Assembly (NCBI GenBank): GCA_031277615.1
Contig: JAITMC010000023.1
Coordinates: 124,001 to 188,000 of the forward strand
From: Chryseobacterium sp.
GTDB taxonomy: Bacteria; Bacteroidota; Bacteroidia; Flavobacteriales; Weeksellaceae
DNA: 64,000 bases
Reading direction: 5' to 3'
This document shows positions 1 to 8,061 of the stretch, piece by piece; position 1 is the first letter of the stretch; each line of letters begins with the position of its first letter. The notes under the pieces were generated by a model that ran no database searches, was not told the DNA's origin, and was given only the letters and a program-made list of their open reading frames with translations. Position numbers and translations under genes: made by a program.

Positions 1-1
1 A

Positions 2-568
2 TTAAGCTCTGATAACCTGAAGGATTTTAATGGGTTCACCCCAAGAAACTATATGTCTGAAGATCAGCGATTTGCTGTCGGAAGGCCGGATGTACTGACC
101 TTTACAACGGATGTTTTAACAGAAGACATCACTTTCGGAGGGGAAATCATGGCTAAACTGAATATTGCCTCCACCTCTACCGATGCGGATTTCGCCGTAA
201 AGTTGATCGATGTTTATCCTGAAGATTTTAAACCGAAAGAAAAGAAAGACGGGGTTATCTACGGAAACTACCACCAGATGGTAAGAAGCGAAATCATGCC
301 GGCACGATTCAGAAATTCAAAAGAAAAAGGCGAAGCACTGGTCCCTAATCAGAAAACCGCGGTCAATTTCAGGCTGCAGGATGTGATGCATACCTTCAAA
401 AAAGGTCATAAAATACAGATTCAGATCAGCAGCACTTGGTTTCCTTTATTTGCCTTAAATCCGCAAAAGTTTCTTGAAAATCCAAATTTTGCGACCAAAG
501 CGGATTATACCAAAGCATTCATTAAAATTTATGATGACAGCTCTATTGAAGCTGATATCCTGAAATAA
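2..568 (+). CDS. CocE/NonD (S15-like) hydrolase, C-terminal part only
   Basis: This is the 3' end of a gene that begins before the window: the frame is open from base 2, and the first ATG (base 53) is an internal methionine. The visible 188 residues match the beta-sandwich C-terminal domain (PepX_C) of CocE/NonD and X-Pro dipeptidyl-peptidase-like serine hydrolases, with a conserved RPDVLTF stretch followed by beta strands and a late HKIQIQISS strand. The alpha/beta-hydrolase domain carrying the catalytic Ser-Asp-His is outside the window. Family members cleave acyl or peptide bonds such as glutaryl-7-ACA or X-Pro; the substrate cannot be told from here. A strong terminator follows the stop codon. 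Confidence 0.8.
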   Translation, partial: LSSDNLKDFNGFTPRNYMSEDQRFAVGRPDVLTFTTDVLTEDITFGGEIMAKLNIASTSTDADFAVKLIDVYPEDFKPKEKKDGVIYGNYHQMVRSEIMPARFRNSKEKGEALVPNQKTAVNFRLQDVMHTFKKGHKIQIQISSTWFPLFALNPQKFLENPNFATKADYTKAFIKIYDDSSIEADILK

Positions 569-570
569 AT

Positions 571-608
571 AAAAAAAGGCGGCTGAGATTTTCAAAGTCG
601 CCTTTTTT
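571..608 (+). terminator. Rho-independent terminator of the CocE-like gene
   Basis: GGCGGCT (578-584) pairs with AGTCGCC (596-602) with one G-T wobble, extended by A/T pairs and followed by six T. It lies three bases after the stop codon. Confidence 0.85.
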
Positions 609-656
609 GTGTTTTTAAGATTAGGAAACGGATGAATTCTGAGGGTGATGATCGTT

Positions 657-1012
657 CCCACGGATCTTTGTGGATATTTTTTGCTCGCTGATTTTGCAGA
701 TCATGCAGATTTAAAATTTCCCAAAATTCCAAAGGTTGTTAGATGAAATCAGACTTTAATAATTTAGGTGGACTAAAGTCCACCTCTATTGAATAGATTG
801 GTGGGTGTAGAAGTTTCCCACGGATTTCACAAATTACACGGATCTTTGGGTATGTTTTTATCTCGCGGATTTTGCAGATTGAACAGATTATATTCAACCT
901 CATAAAAAATCTTTGATTTTTAATTTTTTGTGAACTTTTCTATACAAAGATTTAAGCTTAAAATATTACGGTATCAAACCTTTGTGCCTCTACTGTGGTT
1001 ATATAATTTCCC
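657..1012 (-). repeat. Dispersed intergenic repeat, copies 1 and 2
   Basis: Two imperfect copies both begin with CCCACGGAT. Each then runs through a TTTG, a T-rich stretch, CTCGC(G/T)GATTTTGCAGAT and a second CAGATT. The longer copy (817-1012) continues with CATAAAAAATC and GATTTTTAA half-hairpins, then TTTGTGCCTCTACTGTGGTT. Reverse-complemented, it lines up with 33678-33866 along most of its length, which is the main evidence that it is a mobile or selected unit and not chance. Confidence 0.6.
767..800 (+). repeat. REP-like hairpin with TAAA loop and TCTATTGA tail
   Basis: GGTGGAC (767-773) and GTCCACC (778-784) form a perfect 7-bp stem around a TAAA loop, followed directly by TCTATTGAATAGATT. 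The same loop and tail recur at 4511-4529 on a stem of different sequence, so stem pairing is kept while stem sequence varies. Confidence 0.6.
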
Positions 1013-1048
1013 TCAGATCTTTTGCTGAAATTTTCTCTGGTAAGGTCT

Positions 1049-1660
1049 TTATTCTTCAATGGTTCTGAACGTCAGGTTTACCCTTGGTGTTTTAATTTTT
1101 GTGGTGGGTGGAAGACGGTGAAGCCAGTTTTCCTGAGTGGTTCCTTTCATGACCAGGAGGCTGCCGTTTTCCAGGAATATTTCTACTTTTTCTTTTGTAG
1201 TTTTATGCTTAAAAAGAAACTTTCTTTCTGCTCCGAAAGTAAGGGAGGCAATGGCTCCGTGCTTTTTCAGGTCTTTTTCACCATCGCTGTGATAGGCCAT
1301 TCCTTCGCTTCCGTCATGGTATAAATTCAGGAGACAGGAATTGTAGGTTTCTCCGGAAACTTCTTCGCATTTCTTTTTAAGTTCCAGCAGTTCCGGCGTC
1401 CAGGATCTGGCATATTTGGTCCGTTTGGAATAGGTATATTCAAATGCTTTATCACCAAACCAGGCCACTTTTCTTTTGGTAAGGATCAGCTTTCCGAAAA
1501 TAACGGCTTCATCATTTTCCCACGGAACATGGTTGAACAGGTAATCATAAAAAGCATCTGATTTTTCTTTGGAAAAAACTTTCCCGTAATAATGAACCGT
1601 TCCGTCATTGGGAAGTATATTGAGCGGATAATCTGATATTTCTTCAAATAAACTCATCAT
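1049..1660 (-). CDS. AlkB-like 2OG-Fe(II) DNA/RNA demethylase
   Basis: Predicted alpha-ketoglutarate-dependent dioxygenase that oxidatively removes alkyl groups from 1-methyladenine and 3-methylcytosine in nucleic acids. The 203-residue protein has the family's core in order: NLYHDG (112-117), the iron ligands H124-S-D126, a third ligand H181 in WLHR, and the 2-oxoglutarate-binding arginine in TPRVNLTFR (R193/R199). Size and layout resemble short bacterial AlkB and human ALKBH2/3 proteins. The next gene downstream on the same strand encodes an AraC/O6-methylguanine methyltransferase, so the two form an alkylation-repair neighbourhood. Direct damage reversal is inferred from family and context. 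Confidence 0.88.
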   Translation of the reverse strand: MMSLFEEISDYPLNILPNDGTVHYYGKVFSKEKSDAFYDYLFNHVPWENDEAVIFGKLILTKRKVAWFGDKAFEYTYSKRTKYARSWTPELLELKKKCEEVSGETYNSCLLNLYHDGSEGMAYHSDGEKDLKKHGAIASLTFGAERKFLFKHKTTKEKVEIFLENGSLLVMKGTTQENWLHRLPPTTKIKTPRVNLTFRTIEE

Positions 1661-1760
1661 ATATGGTAAGAATGTATTAAGATATGAAACTGGTAAACAT
1701 ACAGACCAACACCCAACAGATATTGACTTCAGTCTGTATAAATTAACAGCTTTAAATTAG

Positions 1761-2603
1761 TTACGAGTACATCTGTGAACTTTCCCAGCCTACGATCAGC
1801 TGTTTTCTCTCACTTCCCCATTTATAGCCGCCGATATTTCCGGAGGACTGGATCACCCTGTGGCAAGGGATGAGAAAAGCCACCGGGTTACTGCCGATTG
1901 CCGTTCCTACTGCTCTTGAAGCTTTAGGATTTCCGATCTTTTCAGCAAGATTTCCATAAGTAGACAGTTTTCCCATGGGAATGGAAAGCAGACTTTCCCA
2001 GACTTTAAGCTGGAAATCGGTTCCTTTTAAGTGTAATTTTATGGTATTGAGTTTCGTCCAGTCTTTGTTAAAAATGGACAATGCATTCTGTTGGAGTGCA
2101 TCCTGTTTTTCAAAAAAAGAAGCATTGGGAAAGGTATGTTTCAAATTTCCCAATGCTGTTTCTTTATCGTCTTCAAAAGCCATATAGCAGATCCCCTTCT
2201 CTGTGGAAGCAGCCATTACATAGCCAAAAGGGCTTTGGGTAAAGCTGTAATTGATGCTGAGGCTTTTTCCGCCGTTTTTATATTCTGCCGGAGACATTCC
2301 TTCCACTTTCACAAAAAGGTCATGAAGCCTGCTTGTGCTGGAAAATCCTGTCTCGTAAGCCGTATCGAATAAACTTGCTTTTTCTTCCTTCAATAAATTT
2401 TTGGCATGTTCAAGACTGATGAACTGCAAAAATTTCTTAGGACTTGTTCCTGCCCATTCTGTAAATATCTTCTGAAAATGAGCCGGACTCAAATGAATTT
2501 TCTCTGCCACTTCATCCAAATTGGGCTGAAGCCTGAAATTGCTCCGGATATAATCTATCGCTTTGGCAATTCTGTTATAATCGATCTGATTTTGTGTGGA
2601 CAT
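1761..2603 (-). CDS. AraC-type HTH / O6-methylguanine-DNA methyltransferase fusion (Ada-like, no zinc domain)
   Basis: A 280-residue suicide methyltransferase fused to a regulator-like DNA-binding domain. Residues 8-108 are an AraC-type double helix-turn-helix (VAEKIHLSPAHFQKIF, then a second HTH ending MSPAEYKN). Residues about 118-275 are an Ogt/Ada-C domain with the alkyl-acceptor PCHRV motif at 246-250 (Cys247). The N-terminal Ada zinc domain, whose Cys38 accepts methyl from phosphotriesters and switches E. coli Ada into an activator, is absent, so the classical switch cannot work as in E. coli. It may still regulate through its HTH or simply repair. It lies downstream of the alkB-like gene on the same strand, but 100 bp separate the two. 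Confidence 0.88.
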   Translation of the reverse strand: MSTQNQIDYNRIAKAIDYIRSNFRLQPNLDEVAEKIHLSPAHFQKIFTEWAGTSPKKFLQFISLEHAKNLLKEEKASLFDTAYETGFSSTSRLHDLFVKVEGMSPAEYKNGGKSLSINYSFTQSPFGYVMAASTEKGICYMAFEDDKETALGNLKHTFPNASFFEKQDALQQNALSIFNKDWTKLNTIKLHLKGTDFQLKVWESLLSIPMGKLSTYGNLAEKIGNPKASRAVGTAIGSNPVAFLIPCHRVIQSSGNIGGYKWGSERKQLIVGWESSQMYS

Positions 2604-2675
2604 AATATTCTGTTTTATTTACCTCACAAATTTCCAAAGAATATACGGCTGAAAAAATCCGATTCCTGCGGAATA

Positions 2676-3533
2676 TTAGTTATTGTTATAAATATCGTTA
2701 TAAGCAAGCATTTTGTAATATAACTTCGCTGCAAGGAAGGCAGTTGGTTTAGCCATCGGAGAATCCATTAATTCCACGATATCAAAAGCCACTACATTAC
2801 ATTTTTCAAATACTTTTCTCAGAAGCTCCAGCGTTGGATACCATTGCAGTCCGCCCGGCTCCGGAGTTCCCGTAGAAGGAGCAATAGCAGGATCGAAGGC
2901 ATCAAGATCGATGGTGATGTATACATTTCCTGATACTTTTTCCAAAACATCATTAACCCAGTTCTCGTTGTTGGCAATTTCGTGGGCAAAGAATACTCTT
3001 CCTTCAGGCAGATACTGAGCTTCTTCAGCATCCATGGAACGGATTCCCACCTGAACCAAATTATGCTTCTGGTTCGCTTCAAAAACAGCGCATGCATGAT
3101 TGGAAGTAGAACCGTGGAATTCAGGACGTAAATCGGTATGCGCATCCAGCTGAAGAACGGTAAGATTCTCAAACTTCTCTCCTACGGCACGGATAGAACC
3201 GATAGAAACCGAGTGCTCACCTCCAAAAAGGGTAAATACTTTCCCTTCATTGTTCAAAAGCTCTTTTGTTTTCTGGTAAACCGCTTCTGTCATGGCCTCA
3301 GGCGTTGAATTTTCGGAAACTTCTCCGGCTAAATACACGCCCTGAAGATAAGGCTCAGTTTGTGTTTCAATATCATAAAGCTCCATATTTTCAGAAGCGT
3401 TTAAGAATAGCTCAGGACCTTTGTCCGCTCCTTTTCCCCATGTGGAAGTTCCGTCGTAAGGAACTGTTACCAGCATTACTTTCGAGTTCTCTAACGTTGC
3501 GTTTTCTTCAGGAATTCCTGCGTATGTTCTCAT
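2676..3533 (-). CDS. speB: Agmatinase (ureohydrolase)
   Basis: Hydrolyses agmatine to putrescine and urea. The 285-residue protein shows the binuclear manganese site of the ureohydrolase fold: GGEHS (104-108, H107), DAHTD (D130, H132, D134) and DLDAFDP (209-215). The S.GTPEPGG segment after it is the typical active-site loop. The ATG at 3531-3533 is well placed behind a -7 element at 3580-3587. Together with speA at 4533-5927 it completes the arginine-agmatine-putrescine route; a HAD gene on the other strand lies between them, so the two are not one transcript. Arginase and formiminoglutamase are alternatives, but the speA neighbour favours agmatinase. Confidence 0.9.
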   Translation of the reverse strand: MRTYAGIPEENATLENSKVMLVTVPYDGTSTWGKGADKGPELFLNASENMELYDIETQTEPYLQGVYLAGEVSENSTPEAMTEAVYQKTKELLNNEGKVFTLFGGEHSVSIGSIRAVGEKFENLTVLQLDAHTDLRPEFHGSTSNHACAVFEANQKHNLVQVGIRSMDAEEAQYLPEGRVFFAHEIANNENWVNDVLEKVSGNVYITIDLDAFDPAIAPSTGTPEPGGLQWYPTLELLRKVFEKCNVVAFDIVELMDSPMAKPTAFLAAKLYYKMLAYNDIYNNN

Positions 3534-3579
3534 GTCTTATTTAAAAATTTAAATGATTTAAAGATTGAAATATTTACCG

Positions 3580-3587
3580 CAAAGATA
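3580..3587 (-). promoter_or_regulatory. -7 element upstream of speB
   Basis: On the minus strand TATCTTTG matches the Bacteroidota TAnnTTTG element, about 47 bp before the speB ATG. I see no clear -33 TTG at the usual spacing. Confidence 0.5.
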
Positions 3588-3733
3588 CAAAGAAAAGTAA
3601 TGATCCCCGGTTTATTTTAAGTCTTAAGACTCCGGTACTTTTATCTGTCTAACGATCTTCACCCATTCACCCATCATCCATTCATCCAACATCTCTCCTT
3701 CTTACAAGTCTCCCTCATTAAATAATAAATGGT

Positions 3734-3741
3734 TATTTTTG
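3734..3741 (+). promoter_or_regulatory. -7 element deciding the HAD gene start
   Basis: TATTTTTG fits TAnnTTTG. An upstream in-frame TTG (3739) lies inside this element, so it cannot be the start; transcription should begin near 3746 and the ATG at 3757 is used. Confidence 0.6.
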
Positions 3742-3756
3742 TGCAAAACTCAGTAT

Positions 3757-4416
3757 ATGTCCTTAAAAGCAGTCCTTTTCGATATGGACGGGGTAATAGT
3801 AGATACAGAACCTCTGCATAGAAAAGCTTATTTTAAAACGTTTGATGAACTGGAAATCGCGGTGTCCGAAGAGCTGTACACCTCCTTTACCGGAGCTTCC
3901 ACCAAGAGGGTCTGTGAAACCCTGATCCGCGAATACGGTCTTAGCCATACCCATGAAGCTATTGCCGGCATCAAAAGATCCCATTTTAAAGATTATTTCT
4001 ATAATGATGATGAGTTTGATCTGATTTCCGGTGTACGGGAACTGATTATGCATTACCATGAAAACGGCATTAAGCTGATCCTGGCTTCTTCAGCTACCAT
4101 GACCACAATCAATATGGTTTTTGAAAAATTCGGTCTTGAAAAATACTTCAGCGGAAAGATCAGTGGTGCTGATCTGAAGGAATCCAAACCTCATCCTGAA
4201 GTATTTCTTCTTGCTGCTGAAATGGCCGGAGAACCGGTAGAAAACTGTATGGTGATTGAAGATTCCACCAATGGAATTCTTGCTGCCCATAGAGCCAAAA
4301 TCTTCTGTGCAGCTTACAGAAGTCCGCATTCCAAAAATCAGGATTATACCTTAGCTGATACGGTGATTTCTGATTATGAAGACCTTGAACTGGATAAAAT
4401 TTCAAAATATTTTTAA
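3757..4416 (+). CDS. HAD-superfamily phosphatase, beta-phosphoglucomutase-like
   Basis: A soluble 219-residue haloacid-dehalogenase hydrolase. Motif I is FDMDGVIVDTEP near residues 8-19, with the nucleophile and general-acid aspartates. The cap domain follows (about 20-85), motif II is the Ser of LASSAT, motif III the Lys of KESKPHP, and motif IV the acidic VIEDSTNG. The sequence groups with beta-phosphoglucomutase/sugar-phosphatase subfamily IA enzymes (YcjU, YqaB types); the substrate is not evident. Start chosen at the ATG because the earlier TTG falls in the promoter. It is transcribed alone between speB and speA and ends in a strong terminator. Confidence 0.85.
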   Translation: MSLKAVLFDMDGVIVDTEPLHRKAYFKTFDELEIAVSEELYTSFTGASTKRVCETLIREYGLSHTHEAIAGIKRSHFKDYFYNDDEFDLISGVRELIMHYHENGIKLILASSATMTTINMVFEKFGLEKYFSGKISGADLKESKPHPEVFLLAAEMAGEPVENCMVIEDSTNGILAAHRAKIFCAAYRSPHSKNQDYTLADTVISDYEDLELDKISKYF

Positions 4417-4418
4417 TC

Positions 4419-4456
4419 AAAAAGCTCTCAGAATCTAATCTGAGAGCTTTTATTTT
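4419..4456 (+). terminator. Terminator of the HAD gene
   Basis: Perfect stem GCTCTCAG (4424-4431) / CTGAGAGC (4440-4447), extended by A-T pairs, with loop AATCTAAT and a T-rich tail. Confidence 0.9.
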
Positions 4457-4530
4457 GAATAGATTTTGGCTAAAGCCAATGGATCATCTATTATATGATG
4501 TAAACCGGGCTAAAGCCCGTTTCTATTGAC
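4456..4530 (+). repeat. Pair of REP-like hairpins with TAAA loops
   Basis: TTGGC-TAAA-GCCAA (4466-4479), preceded by TTGAATAGAT, is followed 26 bases later by CGGGC-TAAA-GCCCG (4506-4519) and its TCTATTGA tail (4522-4529). The tail of one unit reads into the lead of the next in the copy at 767-800, so the natural unit seems to be hairpin - TCTATTGAATAGATT - hairpin. It sits between the convergent HAD gene and speA. Confidence 0.65.
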
Positions 4531-4532
4531 AA

Positions 4533-5927
4533 CTATTTGTACCCAAGAAGTCTTAATATATCTTCCGGTTCCTGTTTTTCACGGAAAATTTCATACTGCA
4601 GTTCCCCGTTTTCATCCTTCTGAATCAGAACGTGTCGTGGCTGAGGCATCAGGCAGTGGTGTACTCCGCCATATCCTCCTATCGTTTCCTGATAGGCTCC
4701 TGTATGGAAAAACCCGATATAAAGCGGTTTAGTATCACTGAAAACAGGAAGATAGATCGCGTTGGTATGCTGCTCAGAGTTATAATAATCATCCGAATCA
4801 CAAGTCAGTCCACCTAAAAACACCCTTTCGTAGGTATCCTCCCATCTGTTCAGCGGAAGCATGATAAAGTGTCTTGAAATTGCCCACGTATCAGGAAGGG
4901 TAGTCATGAATGAAGAATCAATCATATTCCACTTTTCTCTGTCGTTCTGACGTTTCTGGGAAATGATTTTGTAAAGGTTGGCACCACTTTCCCCAACTGT
5001 AAAGCTTCCGAATTCAGTGTAGATGTTCGGTTCTTCCACACCTTCCTCTTCACAGAATTTTTTGATCTGAGATACGATCTCTTCTACCATGTACTGGTAA
5101 TCATAATCGAAATTCAGGGAAGTTTTGATCGGGAAACCACCACCGATATTCAGGGAATCTACTTCCGGAGCGATTTTCTTCAGACGTGCATATACACGAA
5201 GACATTTGTAAAGCTCGTTCCAGTAGTATGAAGTATCTTTAATCCCCGTATTGATGAAGAAGTGAAGCATCTTCAGTCTGGCATTCGGGTGTTCGGCAAT
5301 TTTCTGGCTGTAGTAAGGGATAATATCTTTATATCCGATTCCCAGTCTTGAGGTATAGAATTCGAATTTCGGTTCTTCCTCAGAGGCGATCCTGATCCCG
5401 ATATTAAAGGTTGAGTCTATACTTTCGGTAAGTTTATCCAGCTCACGGTAATTATCCAGAATCGGAGTAATATTTTCAAAACCACTGTTGATCATATCTG
5501 AAATCTTCATCAGATAATCATCTGTTTTGAAACCGTTACAGATCACTTCAATATCTTTATTTACTTTGCCTTTATCATAAAGAGATTTTACGATATCCAT
5601 ATCGTAGGCAGAAGATGTTTCTATCGAAATATCATTTTTCAGAGCTTCTTCAAGAACAAAGTTGAAATGACTGGACTTGGTACAGTAACAGTAGGTATAA
5701 TTCTTTTTATATTCGGTTTTCTCAAAAGCTTCCTTAAACCAGCCTTTCGCCTTCTGGATGTTTTGAGAAATTCTCGGCAGGTAGCTAATCTTAAGCGGAG
5801 TGCCAAATTTTTCAACGACTTCCATCAAAGGAATATCGTGAAATAACAAATTGTTCTCAGAAACATTAAATTCCTCTGTAGGAAAATATAATGTCTGATC
5901 AATAAGTTCCGAGTACTTTATTTTCAT
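4533..5927 (-). CDS. speA: Biosynthetic arginine decarboxylase (short Bacteroidota form)
   Basis: PLP enzyme converting arginine to agmatine and CO2. The 464-residue protein has the group IV decarboxylase plan: the PLP lysine in YCTKSSH (K84), the phosphate-binding LNIGGGFP loop in the middle and the GGLTCDSDD segment near the C-terminus that supplies the catalytic Cys and Asp. It is much shorter than the 658-residue E. coli SpeA, as in other Bacteroidota. Diaminopimelate or ornithine decarboxylase would share these motifs; the speB neighbour and the overall sequence favour arginine. A 412-bp spacer lies upstream. Confidence 0.85.
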   Translation of the reverse strand: MKIKYSELIDQTLYFPTEEFNVSENNLLFHDIPLMEVVEKFGTPLKISYLPRISQNIQKAKGWFKEAFEKTEYKKNYTYCYCTKSSHFNFVLEEALKNDISIETSSAYDMDIVKSLYDKGKVNKDIEVICNGFKTDDYLMKISDMINSGFENITPILDNYRELDKLTESIDSTFNIGIRIASEEEPKFEFYTSRLGIGYKDIIPYYSQKIAEHPNARLKMLHFFINTGIKDTSYYWNELYKCLRVYARLKKIAPEVDSLNIGGGFPIKTSLNFDYDYQYMVEEIVSQIKKFCEEEGVEEPNIYTEFGSFTVGESGANLYKIISQKRQNDREKWNMIDSSFMTTLPDTWAISRHFIMLPLNRWEDTYERVFLGGLTCDSDDYYNSEQHTNAIYLPVFSDTKPLYIGFFHTGAYQETIGGYGGVHHCLMPQPRHVLIQKDENGELQYEIFREKQEPEDILRLLGYK

Positions 5928-6339
5928 TTCTAAACAAGTGAATTAAGAAATGCAAAATTGCTAAAAAAGTTTCATTTTTAAGCGTTAAATTTATTATAAT
6001 TTTATCTGTAAACGCAACCTTTACTTTTTTACCTTCTATAATCTATCAAGTATGCAAATCAGATCATTATATTATTTGCTGAATTCAAAATAAATAAAAA
6101 AGATCATTCAGAATTAATCAACACATAAGGATAATTAATATAAATAGTAAAAATATATTCTACTCACCTGCAATTGATTCATTCAGCTGAAAAAATATTT
6201 CCTTTTCGGTTTATTTTTTTGTCTGTTGAAGATTCCATAACCGGTTTGTTTTAAGGAGAGTCAAAATTTAAAATCATGAAATCCCGAAACGTTGAATTTC
6301 CGGGAATTTGTATATATTATTGAGGAATAGTTTTCTTAA
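5928..6339. other. A+T-rich spacer, no gene seen
   Basis: No supported coding region. At 6280-6309 there is an imperfect hairpin (TCCCG with CGGGA arms and flanking A/T pairs) that could end the phosphatase transcript from the right, but its T-tract is poor. Confidence 0.4.
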
Positions 6340-7251
6340 TCAATAAGTAAATTTCTGAATATATTCATTTCTTTTGGCCTCGGAAATCCCTAAGACTTCT
6401 TTTATATAGACCTCCGTGGAGCCGTATTTTTTATTGATTTCATCAAAAGCGGCGTCCAGATATCTCTTTTCTACCCAACTCAGCTTTTCCAGCACCTGGA
6501 TGTCCATTTTCGGATAAAGAAAATGCAGGGTATTGGCCAGTCTCAGTCTTTTTTTAACGAGATCCTGCCGGTAGTTATTGGACAGAAGATATTCGTTATA
6601 GATTGTCTGCCTGTCAAACTTCAGGATGGTAAGAATCAAAGCGGTTACGATTCCCGTCCTGTCTTTTCCTGCGGTACAGTGATAGAGAACGGGCTGCCCG
6701 GATTCCATGATCTCAGTGATGATCTTTTTGATCGTCTCCGGATTTTCTGTGACATATTCACGGTAGAAATCCACCATTCTTTTATCTGCATCAGAACCCT
6801 TCACTTTACCTTTTAACACCAGTTTTTTGGCCTGATCCAGCTGATCTCCCTTATCTTCAAAAGCCGAATAATTTTTATAGACGATCTCTCTGGGAAGGTT
6901 ATCCGGTTTCTGGGTAATTTCTTTGGAGTTTCTGAGATCGATTACTTCTTTTATTCCCAGGCTTTCAATCTGATCAAAAGAACTTTTTTTAAGCTGATGA
7001 AGATGTCCGCTTCTGTACAGTATGCCCGGCTTTAAGGTTCTGCCGTCTGTATTTTTAATATTTCCGGTGGTTCTGAAATTGATGACCTTCTTTACATTCA
7101 GCGTTTTTCCGGCTCCGCTGACTCCATATTCCGGGGTCTCAAAATGCTGTGTCTTACAGGAGAAAACACAGAATAATGAAATCCAGACAGCTGATATTCT
7201 GATGAACTTTTTCACTATTTTTGTTTTAGTAATGGGTGTCTTTTTCAACAC
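6340..7251 (-). CDS. Lipoprotein tyrosine/dual-specificity phosphatase
   Basis: Predicted protein-tyrosine phosphatase of the PF13350-type family (relatives of mycobacterial PtpB). The loop HCTAGKDRTG (191-200) carries the thiolate Cys192 and phosphate-binding Arg198 of the CX5R motif. A hydrophobic segment (about 18-30) ends in FSCK, a lipobox with Cys32, so the enzyme should be lipid-anchored and act outside the cytoplasm, which is uncommon for this family. The longest frame begins with GTG at 7251; no better start is visible before the signal segment, so the exact N-terminus is uncertain. It stands alone between spacers. Confidence 0.8.
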   Translation of the reverse strand: MLKKTPITKTKIVKKFIRISAVWISLFCVFSCKTQHFETPEYGVSGAGKTLNVKKVINFRTTGNIKNTDGRTLKPGILYRSGHLHQLKKSSFDQIESLGIKEVIDLRNSKEITQKPDNLPREIVYKNYSAFEDKGDQLDQAKKLVLKGKVKGSDADKRMVDFYREYVTENPETIKKIITEIMESGQPVLYHCTAGKDRTGIVTALILTILKFDRQTIYNEYLLSNNYRQDLVKKRLRLANTLHFLYPKMDIQVLEKLSWVEKRYLDAAFDEINKKYGSTEVYIKEVLGISEAKRNEYIQKFTY

Positions 7252-7337
7252 TTCAGGTTACATAGATAGCGTAAAAACAGGCTTTATGCAACAGAAAAGT
7301 CTTCCAGTTTTCAAAAAACTTTAAAATGACATTTTCA

Positions 7338-7376
7338 TAAAAAAAGAGATTGAAATATTTAATGATTCAATCTCTT
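7338..7376 (-). terminator. Terminator downstream of thiN
   Basis: AAGAGATTGAA (7344-7354) pairs perfectly with TTCAATCTCTT (7366-7376); on the minus strand a run of T follows. It lies 50 bp after the thiN stop. Confidence 0.8.
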
Positions 7377-7425
7377 CTCATTTAATATTTCCTTCTGGAG
7401 ATTTTATGATTGAAGCAAAAATCGC

Positions 7426-8061
7426 TTAAGACTTGTAGAAGCTTTTCCCCACAAAGATCAGCAGATCTCCTTTTTCATATTCAATGCAGACCTCATCCTC
7501 AACAGCAAAATTCCGGGTCAGCAGGTTTTCTGTTACCTTTGCACTTCCGTTTTTCAAAGGCCAGTTGAGGCCTTTGGTTGTGATATTTTCTACCATCGGA
7601 AAAGGATAGAGAGAAATCAGTTTATTCTTTACTCCTTTCAGTATGAAACTTTTGGGAATGAAGTAATATTCTGAGAAGGCATCTTCAAATCTAATGTTCA
7701 TTTGGTCTTTAAAACGGTAGGCCACGGTAAGGTTTCCCAGGAAATGATCCTGTTCGCCGCCGCTTCCGCCCAGTACGTCAACATTTTTGAACCCGCGCTC
7801 TGCAATAATATCCAATGCTTTATGGAAGTCTGTTCTTTCCTGATCCGGAGTATGGATGAACTTTCCTTCGTAGATATTTTCGTCCGCTCCCGAATGGGAA
7901 TCAAAGTCACCGGAAATGAAATCCAGCTTATCCAAAGGAAAAGCCAGGTTCTTCAGATAATGAAAAGCCCCGTCTGTACAGGCAATAAGGCCATATTGTT
8001 CTAAGTCGGGGAAAGTTCCGGGAGCATCTCCGTTGATGAAAAGTAATGCTTTATCTTTCAT
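7426..8061 (-). CDS. thiN: Thiamine diphosphokinase
   Basis: Transfers pyrophosphate from ATP to thiamine, giving thiamine diphosphate. The 211-residue protein has the TPK family pattern: a nucleotide/thiamine site with INGDAPG near the N-terminus, ACTDGAFHYL, the acidic ISGDFDSHS loop and DQERTDFHKAL, then the GGSGGEQDHFLGN signature of the catalytic domain and a beta-rich C-terminal thiamine-binding domain. I place the start at the ATG of MKDKALLF; an earlier in-frame codon would lengthen the overlap with the upstream adenosyltransferase gene from 11 to 41 bases. The overlap indicates translational coupling, although the two enzymes serve different cofactors. Confidence 0.88.
   Translation of the reverse strand: MKDKALLFINGDAPGTFPDLEQYGLIACTDGAFHYLKNLAFPLDKLDFISGDFDSHSGADENIYEGKFIHTPDQERTDFHKALDIIAERGFKNVDVLGGSGGEQDHFLGNLTVAYRFKDQMNIRFEDAFSEYYFIPKSFILKGVKNKLISLYPFPMVENITTKGLNWPLKNGSAKVTENLLTRNFAVEDEVCIEYEKGDLLIFVGKSFYKS

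Larger units (their letters stand above)
609..1048. other. Non-coding spacer with two dispersed repeat copies
   Basis: No gene is supported here. The spacer holds two copies of the approximately 200-bp intergenic repeat (a short one at 657-720 and a long one at 817-1012), separated by a TAAA-loop hairpin at 767-784. The same repeat recurs at 33.5-33.9 kb in the opposite orientation. Confidence 0.6.
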
